Part shown: positions 11,435-23,726 of the stretch, piece after piece | How positions within the stretch are numbered: position 1 is the stretch's first letter | Layout of the letters: each line of letters begins with the position of its first letter | Origin: Diphasiastrum complanatum | Lineage: Eukaryota > Streptophyta > Lycopodiopsida > Lycopodiales > Lycopodiaceae | Direction of reading: 5' to 3' | DNA: 64,000 bases | Assembly: GCA_029204225.1 (NCBI GenBank) | Contig: CM055111.1 | Location: forward strand, 21,446,639 to 21,510,638 | Made by a program: the position numbers and the translations under genes | Notes under the pieces: model-generated | Told to the model about the DNA's origin: nothing | Seen by the model: only the letters and a program-made list of their open reading frames with translations | Databases searched by the model: none

Positions 11435-12880
11435 ATTAATGTCTGCCACTAGGCATATAAGATGAAAAAAAGTACATTTTAAATGTGTGGTACAGTGGGA
11501 GCGTATGAAACGTCTTCGTAATAGAAAAGAAATGAATTGCCAATGTACTATACTATGAACGTAAAGTTAAAAAGTCTAATGCTGCCAATAAGATAATGGT
11601 ATAACTCCGTGTCATCAAGTACTGCTGGTATGAAAGAAATATGTGATGGGGATAAGCCCGGAGGTGGTCTCGATAGATGCTGCTGACGTCGCCAAGAAGG
11701 TCGTCTCTGAGTAGTGGCTCTATGGGCAATATGAGTAGTACGTCGTCTCTGGTCTCTATGTAGTAAAGAGTCACTGTCGTCGCCACTATCATCTGATCTA
11801 GGGTCTGTCTGCAATCTCCTGCGGGAGAAATACGATGTGATATGGAGCTGTGCATCAAGGTGAACAGATGGCTGGTGTGGGTCTTGTCGCAGTAAAAACA
11901 TCTCTGATCATAAGTGCGACACATCTCGGGTCATCATATGCTATAAGGGACCGCAGTGTGACACGAATCTCTCTGAAAAGGAATGGTATCTCCCTCTGAT
12001 CTCGTAGTAGACTGGACATCTGAACAAAAAGTGCTCCTCTGACTCCACCTCAAACAGTGAACATAACTGGCAGATCCGCTCCTCACATGGGATACCATGG
12101 AAACGTCCAATCTCAATCTCAAGCTGATGTGATGAGACTCGTAGCTGACCCAGTGTGAATCTCAAGCCATGGATCTAAATAGCGTGGTAGAACTAGGGTC
12201 TCTGCGACATCCATCTCCAAGAAATGAGTCCTGTAATAGTCAGGCTTAACCCCTAATTGGCCCTGCCATGTGCGACGAAGGTATGCTCTATAGAGGAAAC
12301 GTCTAATATAATCGTGGATACCCGATGGGAGGTCCGCGATAGATATGCCAAAGTATCCAATAGACGTGATGCATGTGAGAACCATGACAAGTGATAGCCC
12401 AGACTATGAAGATGCTAAGATGATATGAGTGCCGCCTGTGGATATCTCTGTGCATCAGTGGGAAGCAGCCCGAGACGTTGTATATATGTGATGAGACGGA
12501 AGATGGCATCAAGCTATAGAGGTGGAACTGCAAACTCTGCTAGGATAATCTAGTGTGGGACAAAGGGCTTAGCCCATATCATCCGTGATAGAATAAGGAC
12601 CTGGAGGCGTGAGATGCTGGCCCAATCAGCAGAGGTCAGCGCTGGGCACCATGTCTTTGCAGCATACAATGCAATGGGGGAGACAAAAGTATCAAATAAC
12701 CGACACTTACTCGGGGCCTCCCGAGTAAATCTCTGAAAGCAAACACACTCAATCTGGACCAAGGAGGCATGTCCCTTCCCAAGTCTGGCTGTAGCTGCAT
12801 GTCTCATACCAAATATAGGACCAATGAAAAGAACCCCAAGATAGGTGGTTACCCAAAGGTACATAAGATTGAAAGGCACG
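11431..12880 (-). pseudogene. LINE copy C with intact 3' end
   Basis: Minus-strand blocks cover the end of reverse transcriptase at 12880-12550 (GVLFIGPIFGMRHAATARLG, then an ALYAAKTW segment), a middle domain, and the C-terminal zinc-binding segment at 12122-11934 (CQLCSLFEVESEEHFLFRC). An arginine-, serine- and aspartate-rich tail follows at 11901-11548, then a 3' untranslated region ending GACATTAATAAAA and a pure (TC)n tail. The same 3' terminus occurs in LINE copy D at 63585-63600. It is 5'-truncated within reverse transcriptase and broken by several frameshifts. No RNase H motif was seen. Confidence 0.8.
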
Positions 12881-14025
12881 TTTCAAGTGTGTTCTGTACT
12901 ATGGGAGCACAAGACATCTCCGAGATGAAATAGACTAAATTGGAACTAGAAGTGAATCTAGTAGTAAAACTTTGTGATCATGTAACAATATTGTTTCATA
13001 GCTTTATTGTGCTGAAGAGAATGAGAATCATCAAATGATATCCTAAGATATCGGTCTATAGAAAGTCATGATGATATTTGAGGGTGGTGCTATATGTCGA
13101 GGTGAGCACCTATAGTGTGTTCATGGAGGTGGGATGATGTGGTGTGCTTAGATGTGCAATGGCATGTGATACTCTAGGCTTGTGGCCTTGTAGGCTGTCA
13201 CAGTGACTGAAACGTATGCGTTCCTTGTCTAATGACTTTGACTCTGCATTTGCATCTATCTGAGGATGCCTTCTGGAGAAGATTTAATATGAGGTTGTGT
13301 CTGGTCCCCAGTGTTGGTAAGGCGACATGCCTTATTTCTCAAATAAAACCTATCTAGTATCATCATATTATATCAAAGAGCACATTGTGGCTAGTTGGTC
13401 CAGAAAAATGCAATTATTTTTCCCCATGATCTCATATTACATTAGGTAGCGGAAGATACCATGCTCCCTCGTCTCAACCTCTCCCATGGTAGGTGACTGG
13501 GAGATTCCTAGTCTCCCGAGGGTTTTGCCGAAAACAACCAATTTCAACCTACAACTAATGTGAAGAAACTCGGAGTTGTTCCAAACTAAACCGAAGAGTA
13601 TGTGACAAGCCCAAGTCCAAGAATCTTAGTATGATCAGATTGCCAACAACATCTATCCCCAAAAAATGACTTCTATAACTTGACCCCTAATGGTGCAAAC
13701 AAACTCTCTAAACATTGGATTTGTGAAAAACTGCTAAATGTAGGTGTGGGGCCCCTTTCAAAGATGTGATAAGATGTTAATCGAGTGCGGAAGACATGGA
13801 GCTTGAGAGTACCAAGATAAGTGTTAACCCTTCTCATGGAGCTCTCTAGATGATGGAAGTGCTAACCATGGTCTGCTTGTGCCTATGTTTGTGTCCTTGC
13901 ATGCCGTAACTTTCTCACATAAGTGACCAGCCTAAAATTAGTGTCCACCTATATGGAGGCACAACAAACTTAGTTAAGATAATCTAGTGTAGAATGAAGG
14001 GCTTGCCACATATCATCTATGGTAG
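12862..14025. repeat. direct repeat unit 1 (~1.16 kb)
   Basis: Begins CATAAGATTGAAAGGCAC and is colinear with the unit starting at 14026. On the minus strand its second half (from about 13430) is a strongly diverged copy of the C-terminal part of the LINE family; for example, a stretch near 13975 corresponds to one near 12550 in LINE C. The rest is not recognised. Confidence 0.75.
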
Positions 14026-15025
14026 CATAAGATTGAAAGGCACATTTCAAGTATGTTTTGTACACAAGACATCTCCAAGATAAGATAGACTAAATTGAAA
14101 CTAGAAGCAAATCTAGTAGTAAAAATCTGTGATCATGTAATAATAATGTTTCATAACTTTATTGGGCTGAAGAGAATGAGAATCATCAAATGATATCATA
14201 AGATATTGGTCTATAGAAAGTCATGATGATATGTGAGGGTGGCGCTATATATTGAGGTGAGCACATATGGTGTGTTCGTTGAGGTGAGATAATGTGGTGT
14301 GCTTAGATGTGCATGTGATACTCAAGGCTTGTGTCTCAGGTTGTCACATTGACTGAAAGGTATGCTCTCCTTGTCTAATGAGTATGACTCTGCATTTGCA
14401 GCTATCCGAGGATGCCTTCTGGAGAAGTAAGATTTAATATGAGGTTGCATCTGGTCCCCAATGTTGGTAAGGCGACATGCCTTCTCAAACGAAACCTGTC
14501 TAGTATCATCAAGGCAATGCTTCTTTGATCATCATATAATATCAAAGAGCATATTCTGGCTAGCTGGTCCTGAAAAATGCAATCATATTTCCCCATGATC
14601 TCATAATATATTAGATAGTGGAAGATACAATGCTCCCTCGTTTCAACCTCTCACATGGTACACAACTGGGAGATTATGATTCTCTCGAGGATCTTGCCAA
14701 AAACGACCAATTTGACCTTCATCTATTGTACAAACCCAAGTCCAAGAATCTTAGTAAGATCAGATTGCCAACATATATAAAAATCTAACTCGACCCCTAA
14801 TGGTGCAACCAAACTCTGCAAACATTGGGTTTGTGAAAAAACTGCCAAACAGAGGGGTGGGACCCCTTCAAAAGATGTGATAAGGAGATGTTAATCGAGT
14901 GCAGAAGACGTGGAGCCTGAGAATACCAAGATAAGTGGTACCCCTTCTCATGGAGCTCTCTAGATGATGGAAGTGCTAACCATGGTTTGCTTGTACATAT
15001 ATTTGTGTCCTTGAAAGCCGTTTCA
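14026..15025. repeat. direct repeat unit 2 (~1.0 kb)
   Basis: A second copy of the preceding unit with many substitutions and a few deletions, about 150 bases shorter. It stops near 15025, where hAT transposase sequence begins. The order suggests a local duplication of an old LINE-containing segment rather than independent insertions. Confidence 0.75.
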
Positions 15026-15480
15026 GTGTATAGGCTCCCTCGTCCCCTTCAGCTTCTTCAGAAGCCGCAGATTGGCATGCACATACACCAACCTGTCTAA
15101 TTGTGCAACACTGAGCCTGTTCCTCCTCTTCGTATGAATCAGAGAGAACACACTTGTCCCACCATGAAACAGGGCACAATTGTCCTTCTCTGAGCCGCGC
15201 TCCTGGACACCCGAACTCAAGAGCCTCACGCGTACACAGTGCACACGTGAGTCGTGACAATGCACATTGAAGATCATTCATGAGTGGGTCTTATGCAGTG
15301 CCAAGTGTGACAATGTGGCCACTCACTTCATTGGGATTCAAGGAAGACTAAGGACTTGAAAAAATAACAAATGTTATAGAATTGTAAGTTGTCATGACTT
15401 ATACCTGAAGACATTGAGATCATCCCTGAGTGAATCCTGTATGACAGGATCAGGATAGACAATCTCAATGTATGTGCGCA
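15020..15480 (-). pseudogene. hAT transposase fragment (C-terminal exons)
   Basis: On the minus strand one exon-like piece at about 15472-15408 encodes YPDPVIQDSLRDDLNVF and ends at a GT donor. A second at about 15250-15040 encodes LIHTKRRNRLSVAQLDRLVY, the C-terminal dimerisation domain of hAT transposases. The usual CERNWS stretch before it is lost. The same two blocks occur in the same order at 61050-60480, so both belong to one hAT family. The catalytic part is absent. Confidence 0.7.
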
Positions 15481-15783
15481 CATAATAATCCATGTACTAT
15501 TTATTGCTGTAACTCTATGGTTCTTTTTGACAACTTTGATCTTTGTGACAAGATGCTTGATGTTGCTGTTTTGACACTATCATTGCTTTGAGCATTATCA
15601 TAAGCGTCTTAATGTGCTATTCAGGATCACTAACCAATCTGGTGACTGCTTTGGCTTGAGATCCTGTGGATTGCCCCCAATTTTCTAGCTGCTCTAGATC
15701 AACAGTCTCTATTGAGCTGCTTGTGCTTTATCGGTTGTCTTGTGCAGATAGAAGAGCTTGAAGAACTTTGCGTTTTGTTACAG

Positions 15784-17674
15784 ACTTTGACAAAGTACAT
15801 TCTCCTGTTTTTGAACCAGGAACGAAGCAACCATTTTATTATATTCTTCCTGATGAGATTGGTGGTCGCTGTACAAAGGCCAAGTAAGCATTTGAATCTT
15901 GTTTTCTCATCAACTTCTTTGGTCCTTATTGTGATAGGTAATCTGCCATCTCTTTATCTGTGTAATCTAGAGAGTGAGATCCAAGATCGGACATGCCTTA
16001 ATATGTGCAATCTAATAATTGGGGAAGCTCTCATGTGGTTCCAAGAGGCTACTTGCACTTAAAACAGAAATGGGTTTCATGTTACGTAAAGGGGTTTGGG
16101 ATTGCATGTGTTTCACGCCCATGATCTAGTTAGCACTTGGAACGCTACCTACTCAAACACTAGCAAGAAATTTCCACTGTTTAGAAAATTAAGTAGAAAG
16201 TATGAATTAGCGACACTGTCAACAAGCATCGCATTCTATGGATGAAGGATGTTTGGCTCAATATTTGAGCCTGTGGCTTGTATGCTACGATTTCCAACTT
16301 TGAGTTTTTTTAGTACTAATTGGACTATACTCAAGGTCAACCATGGTTTGAAAAGTTATGTCTTTTAGGGATATACTTATCTGTTATAAGAGTTGTGATG
16401 TTGAATGTGTGAGTGGTCTTATAATGGCATGAAATATTAATCGCGTTTCACCAGATTTGTGATTTCCTTAATCTGGCTTGAATAACATTTTCTGAGAATG
16501 TCTACACTAAAATGATTTTTTGCATGCCCCACAATTAGGTCCCTCAGTGGTTCTTCTCTGATCATAAATTCATTGCTGGCATTGATTCCAAATAATTGTC
16601 ATACTGAAAGCTGTACTTTGCTATGCACAGATATGTTGGACAAGATAAGGTTGAAATTCTTGTTGGTGGGAGAGTTGCACATCGCAGCCTGTCTAAATAC
16701 TTTACAAGGTTTGTATATATTCATTTATCCGTCCTACTAGTGTACATTCATGATTTATTGGAACCTTTAAAAGTTATTTATATTCAACTCCAAAGTGGCT
16801 GGTGTCAGGTGCATAAAAGTTAGCGACGTGTTAGCAATTATGGTACTATTTGTCTAGGCAAAGCTTGCATGAAATCTATATTGACTATGAATTGAAATGC
16901 TTCATTGGACTACGTGAGCTTGATAGGCACGCTCAACATAGTTCAATTTTATTTTTAAAACTTTAGCACCTGAAATATTACAGAGCAATAGTAAGGTCAT
17001 CTCTAGCAGTGGAATGGCCGCGGTTGCTCTTCCTTGCTAGTAATCGACTAGAAGTAAAATCACAGGAAATATATGTCTAAAAGTTTGCTTTGTAGAGAAT
17101 AAATATTTGACTTTTGAGGAGCAATAAACAGATATGATCTTTTGTTTGAGTAAAAACATTTAACTCCAGACGACAATCTCTCTTCAAGCAGATATAACCC
17201 AAAGCTTGGTCGGTACATTCCTGTTGCACATTTGAGGTACTTTATACTCAATACTTCCACTGTAGACTTCATGGAGTTACCCTCAATTTCTCTAATTAGT
17301 TTTGTAAGTCGCCGATCCTATCTTCCTACTGGTGCATATGTCTGTCTCTAACCTTGCCATGACCTTACATGTACATTTTGAGTGTTTTTGTTGCAAGTGT
17401 TAGAAATCATAAACTCTTCTTCAATCATCCATTTAAAATCTGAGCTGATAATGAGAGAGCTTTTCTTTTATCTTGTTGTTAGACTCATATATACATGTCA
17501 TAGATATCGTATTCTGCAGTTCTTACCATAGCTCAAATTTGTAGGTACTTGTATCCGGATGTTTATTCAACAAGAGACGAGCATGAAGACGCCGATCCTT
17601 CTGGTAGTGGAGTTAAATCCACCCAAGTTAACCATAAAGAAGATAATAAATTAGAAATGGATAATTCAGAATAG
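15784..17674 (+). CDS. YccV/HspQ-like domain protein, last three coding exons
   Basis: Three exons join with matching phases: 15784-15883 (AG before, GT after), 16631-16708 (AG before, GT after) and 17545-17674 (AG before, stop TAG at 17672-17674). The split codons are completed as AA|A (Lys) and AG|G (Arg). The product includes FEPGTKQPFYYILPDE, then KYVGQDKVEILVGGRVAHR, SLSKYFTRYLYPDVYS and an acidic C-terminus. The order QPFYxxLxD ... YVxxxxVE ... H..L.KYF resembles the YccV/HspQ-like domain (hemimethylated-DNA-binding), found in plants in ClpF-like and F-box-linked proteins. This assignment is from memory of the fold's motif order and is moderate. Upstream exons were not found; they may lie before the window or be too short to see. 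The reading frames contain no break, so the gene may be active. Confidence 0.65.
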
Positions 17675-20600
17675 TCTCCAAGCTTACAATCTAAGTCTCT
17701 TTGAAGGCTTTCACAGTCCAGGCATGCTGTTGATTGCTGCACTGACAGTTTCTCATTGTTAGACTTTCTAAGTTTAAAAGTTTTATTCCTTAAGTTGGGC
17801 AATTCCCTATTGTATTCTTGTGTCAACTCCTTGTTTTCTTCCTCCTAGCTGAGTACTCTGATTTACTGCTGGGTAGCACTTTATACAATAAGTATGAGTT
17901 TGTTTCTTTCAAATATGGCAGCATGTGCATTAGATGACCACAAGTGCCACCCGTTCCCAGCCATATAGTACCAATTTCTGTTTTGATGCTTTCAAGTCTT
18001 GCCTACCATCAGAAGAATGCTCAATCTCTTTCAAGCTTGCTGTTATGTTTCTAAGAATATGCAGGAACTTGTATCTTAACCATTGGAGGCTTGAACAAAT
18101 ATGCAACATAGCCTTCATCTCTGTGCAATCAGTACATGATGACACCACAGCCTAGTGTATTTTTCTTAAAAACAGAGTAGTGTGCAAGCAACTTATTCCA
18201 ATTATGGATCAAGAGAAAGGCCTGGAATGGTTTTGATCAATAAGAGCTAGAATGACTATCAGACTGTGGAACCCAAACTCCAAACTATTTGCTTCCATTT
18301 GTTGGATGTTGTGATAACAGCAAAGATTCTCTTCAATTTTCTCACTGTTGGCTGATGTGCTCCAACAGTTTACTTGTTCTGATAAAGTCGAGACAAACGT
18401 AAGACTTTGGAAGCATTTCCAGACAAGAAAGGAAGAATCAAAGTACCCACTAAAATGTGTCCCTTTCCATGATCAAGCTACAGCCCACCCCTTAGAGATT
18501 TAAGCTGGGGATCTACGTCGAGCTTGCAGAAATATATTCTGGTCTATTGGTTCAATAAAAAAATTTCTGAAGATAGACTTGCTATTGAAATACTCCGAGG
18601 TTTCTTATGATCTATCTGACCAATATTTGGATTTTCTTCCTCCATTCAGACTTTTGATAGAAAAAATTTTCTGATAAGTGCTCTAAAACAGAAGCTTGTG
18701 GACTTATTCAGCTCTGCTATTTAGCACACAAGAGGGTCTAGTTGGTTCATCATTCAAGTTGTAATAGTTACTCAGCATCACAGTGAATTTCAGAACAATG
18801 GCCTGAACTTTACGTAACATATGATTCTGGGCTTTTGCATGCATCAGAGCTTTATCAGTTCTGAAGAGTCTATGCGTGCTAGTAGCCACCATAGCCCTAC
18901 AGTTGTACACTGCAACATCTAAAAAAACCTACATCCAGTTAATGAATTATCTAGTCTTTCATGCACTGATAAAGCATATTGAAGTTGATCAGCTCTTTAT
19001 CAGACAAATGGAGAGATAGTGCTGCAGCATCATAATGCAAGAAATCACCAAGTTGCTAGCGGTATGTAGAGATAAGCATGAGAAATGTGCAGAGCATAGA
19101 TACCCATGCCTAAGGTTTTCCCTTAGGAACGTGTACTTTTCCGTTCCTAAGGATTTTCAGGGACGGGTTCCGTTCCTCATGAGTTGCTGCCTAGTTGTGC
19201 GTATTTTGACAAGTAAAATCTCCTAATTTTTTCCCCCATTGCTTGGCTTACATGTCGGCCAATCTTGCTGCTTCAGAAAGTGGTCTAAAATCATGAATCG
19301 GATGTAATTTATTAGAATGCATTCAAAGATTATGAGATCACTTCTAATATAGACGAAATGCTATAGCACTCCAAGAGTGGAGAATTGTAGGTACTTATAG
19401 AACTTGTTGGCATTCTCCAGGGACTGAGTTTCAAGAATATGCATTATTCTCATAAATACCTCTCATAGAGTGATCACCACACCCTTGACATTTTGTCTAG
19501 GCTATAGATATTAAGAGATGTAGGGGTTGTCTGAGGTTCTTGCTTGAATTCTATTGAAGCACGTCTTAGATTGTGTGATCATGATATTGACCTATGTAAA
19601 GCATAATATGACATAAAATGCAATTGATTTTGTAGCCTTTCATCAACTTTGCTCATAATGAGGTGGAGATCCCACGAATTGACAATGTTTTGTTGTCCAA
19701 CTTGGTGTGAAATTTGAAGAAGACATGTATGTCCTTTTCTAGACCAACCATGCACAGACAGATTACTATTTGTACCTTGACCACAATCTGTTTAAAGAAG
19801 CACCTTCTTGAGTACACGACGCCAAGCAATTACAATCGCAAATCATATACTTCTCCTTTGGTATGGCAAAACGTATTACATAGAGAATTTGGCATGATAG
19901 TACATAATATAGGAAAGGAATGGTCTCACCCACCTTGTTAGGCTCACAAAGGGGTATCAATAGTTACGACATGGAGATCATGCAGTTCTCACATATCAAA
20001 GCATCATCATTAATTAACTAGTTATTTTCCAACACATGTTGGGTGGTTTGCTATAAGTAGATGTCTTCAAAGTCATGATTGACTAATTGATTCATTTTTC
20101 CATCACGTTTTATATCATTTTTTACTTATACTTAATACTTATTGTGAATGTGAGCATGACCCCAATATAGTTGCATACTTATTTTTGTTAGTTTGATATA
20201 TGTTGAGATTTTGAACTTAGCATCAAAATATCTCTTTTATTGATGAGACATGTTTACATTCCATCAGTTATAGAAATTGAATGTACTTTTGCTTTTACAC
20301 TAACTTTCATATCCAAGCCATGTCGGGCCCAGTGACATGAAATGTGAAAGGAACGTTACGTTTGGCAAGGTTTTGTAGGATTGTACTACCTATGAGTGGA
20401 CACCAACAAGTTGTTGTGCCACACACTAATGGTTAAAACGGATCATTCAAAAAACATGTATTATAAAGAACTTTTGGGTAGGGAGCAAGAGGCTCCGAGA
20501 CTAGGGCAACACACACGGGATTTTTGAGACTCATGAGAAGTTTGTATGATGTGATTTTTAACATTGGCTCAAGAACTCAATTGGGATATCTGGGTTAATT

Positions 20601-21964
20601 TAGGGTCATTTGCAAAAAGAATAAAGAAATTTTGGGTCTATTTTAGCACTTTACCATTTTGTCATACTTGGATATTTTGAGCAAAGTTGTTGTACAGTTC
20701 CGTTTATCCCAATTTATTACTTGGAACGTAGCACTTAAAAAATAGAGTCTCAAAAGTTTGATTTGATGTTAGGATACCGAAGCCCAAAAGCAAGTCTTAT
20801 GTAGTTATTTTGAGCATGTTATTTTCAACCAAAATTGTGTCTTCACTAGAAATAGCTTGGAATGGCATTGTGATTGGCTATAATGCTTCACAATGAGTGC
20901 CTAAATATTTAGGAAGCAGCAACATTGGTTTCGAGCTAATCTAGGTCAAAACCCTTAGGTCCCTTGGGTAGATCTGGAAATAGGTTAGCATTGCCCCATG
21001 TGACTAGTATAGGACTTTGGTAGGCACCTTACAAAATGCAATAGCAAAAACAAAATGCACAAACCAAAATCATTGACAAGTGTAGAAGCTAAACAAAGTG
21101 AATCACATGTGGTCTTCGATTAATATAATTCCAAGGCAACACCCATCGGACCGACAAACCACACTCCTTGTGCATAAAATCAACACCATCTACAATCCCT
21201 TTCTTGATGTGGCCACCAAGATATATGTAATCACAATGCATCATCTCAAATTTGGATGCTGCTACACATTTGACATCGAGTCTGAATATATATGCGGAAC
21301 ATTTGGTTGAATGTTTTTTTCTTTAGATGTATTATGCAATACCCAATTAGGTTGTCTTCTCTTGGACATGCTCTGGCCATATTTTTTTCTCTCTTTCAGA
21401 ATTGTAGCTTTTCTTTTTCAAATCTAAAAGGAACCTTGAACTTCATATATTTGTTTGATAGTCCTTACAAATGCAGACAATGAAAAAAGCACCAAACATC
21501 AACTCCATATGTACATGAAGCAAAAGACAAAACACGAATCATATTGCATATATTATTCGACCCAAAAGAGATACCAATGCTTCTTTCTTAAATTGGTCTC
21601 ACGCCTTTTATACAAATCAATCTTTTTCATCTTGCCAAGGGATAGTGTTTGTAAGAATCCCCTCTCTCCATAGTCACAAATGGTCTTGGTATTGAAGAGA
21701 GTTTTTTATATTAGTTTCACAATAGGATCTTTATTGAGCATGGATTGAATTTACATTGATTAGCACAATAAAACACTAGCCTTAGAAAAAAAATCATTCA
21801 ACACAAGATAACATCGACATAAGCAAACATGCAAGGTGCTTAGAGCTATTGTTTCAATGTTCCTCATTTATGACTTGCAGCCATGTAAAAATGTTGTGGT
21901 TCTCCTCACAAACATAAAACATTTTCTTTGATAAACACATATATGCTTTTTTCTCCTAGATCTC
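17675..21964. other. no gene seen
   Basis: Downstream flank of the YccV-like gene. It is AT-rich, and short open frames on both strands show no known domain. A palindromic patch lies at 19110-19180 and is listed separately. I see no LTR, transposase or RNA gene. Confidence 0.5.
19108..19185. repeat. GTTCC/GGAAC palindromic patch
   Basis: The words TTAGGAAC, GTTCCTAAGG and GGGTTCCGTTCC recur in under 80 bases and form inverted repeats. The style is like the patches at 190, 47040, 58990 and 62343. Confidence 0.35.
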
Positions 21965-22384
21965 CTACTCAAATTTTTCATTTATAGCTTGCCACTTTAG
22001 ATTCCATTCATTTTCCATTAACCTCACACTTGAATCACTATATGGCAACAACAAGCTCGATATCAACACTTCACTTTCTTTTACATACCATTCATTTCTA
22101 AAGACCCTCTTCAAATCTTCTTTGTCATTTTGAAGGGTTCTCACTCTTGTATTTATAATCCCCAAACAAGGTGGCATGGATGTTTTGGTCGTACTCGTCC
22201 TCTGAAGCCTCACCCAAGTCAGTGTCTTTAGATTCCTGAATAACTTCAATACTAAGTGTTTCACATAAATGTTCCTCTTGCACAACATAAGATAGTTCAT
22301 TTGTCTATCTAGAATTGCATTCGTCAACTTATCTACCTCCATGACCATGGCCTTGGCCTTTGCATTCATGGAAAAACTTAACAT
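21965..22384 (-). other. unidentified open frame (139 codons)
   Basis: An ATG-started frame on the minus strand, rich in Lys, Leu and Asn, with no motif I recognise. It may be chance in AT-rich sequence or the remains of a gene. No splice sites or neighbours support it. Confidence 0.2.
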
Positions 22385-22984
22385 TCAAAAATTTATAGAC
22401 ATGGGTAAAATTATCATTTATCACTTTCATGGGTTTGAGATGGATAATGCATAAACACAATAGACCCACTTAACAAAAGCGTGAGATTCTAAGGAGTGCA
22501 TAGCCACCCAATAGTTTTTGGAGAAATATTATTCTATGCAATTGTAAAATTTTGGCCTCCAAGAAAATGATAAAATGCCTTAATTGTCATTATCATTGTT
22601 TCCCCTTGTGAATGAAACTTATCTCATTATTTCTAGAGAGCTTTTAATAGTGGCCCAATGCATGCTCTTTCTAAATTCACGACTAAAAGTTCTCTGTCTT
22701 TTTCGATAGGTTGCAAAATTATCAAGATAGAGAGTTTCTTGTCATGAAGAGAATAAATTAGATTCAAGATAAGATCCGGTCTTAAATAAAGACCAATACA
22801 ATATAGGACACAATAGTTACACATTCTATTTTGTCCTTCTCAATGACTTTTTTATGGTCAATACTATGACGCCCTAACACTAATGAAGTGGGAGCATAAA
22901 TACTTGGCTTTTGGAAAACTAAGTTTGATTTTGAGATCTGATGGATTCCTCTTCAGTGCATAAATTGGCTTGATCTTTGTGCAT

Positions 22985-23328
22985 CTTCTCAAAAGCAATT
23001 TGCGAACACTCTTTTCCAAAAAAAATCATAATCTTTGAGGTCATTTCCATTAGCTAGAAAATCATTAGCTTTATAATTAAACGAATCATAGAACCTATTA
23101 AGGTTCTTAGCTATAAAGCAAAGAGCCTTATTTTTTTTTGAATTCAAAAAGATCTGATATATTAGATAGGGTGGTCAAAAAATCTTCATAATTTATACTA
23201 TAATTAGAATAAGTAGCCATAGATTTAGAATTGAAATCTAGGGGAAAAAAAAGAGATGGAGCACCAAGACCTAGAGTCTTATTATTGTCAAGAAAGTGAG
23301 ATTTGAGGACTTTGAGTAGGTCATCCAT
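22985..23328 (-). other. unidentified frame, one break at an A-run
   Basis: The minus-strand frame starts MDDLLKVLKSHFLDNNKTLG and stays coherent for 66 codons. At a run of A (about 23128) the frame shifts, and a second stretch continues (NLNRFYDSFNYKANDF, then DYDFFWKRVFAN) to about 22985. The two parts read like one protein of about 110 residues interrupted by an indel. I do not recognise the family. Confidence 0.3.
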
Positions 23329-23726
23329 GACCTACATGCATGAGAGATGTTGCACACTACCAGATTACCTGTGATCAACTCGGATTTTCAAAATCTATCT
23401 AACACAATTTGGATCTAGACAAAAGCTCTTGTACACAAAAAGTAATCATCATCCAAAGTAGAGAGAGAAAGCAGCCAAGTTCTCGAGTAGGAGAGAATAG
23501 ACCAAAAGTCTACAAGACAAAAACTTGATTAACCCTCAAAATTCTTCACAAATACAATGAGACTCCACATCCATATTGTGGTATCTCGAGCTCCTACTAT
23601 AGTCACCTTTAAACATGATTGGATCCATGATTTGCACCTCATATTTTGATTGGACTCCAATAGTCAAAGTGATGATGAATTTGACCTATGGTGCACTACT
23701 TGCCAATTTGCACTTCTACACTTTAT

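Noticed and set aside
11027-11452. Open frames with poly(Ser-Leu) or poly(Arg-Glu) on both strands
   Set aside because: They arise only from reading through the (GA)33 microsatellite between LINE copies B and C.
17563-17826. Minus-strand open frame of 87 codons
   Set aside because: It is antisense to the last exon and 3' region of the YccV-like gene, and the plus-strand exon model is well supported by splice phases.
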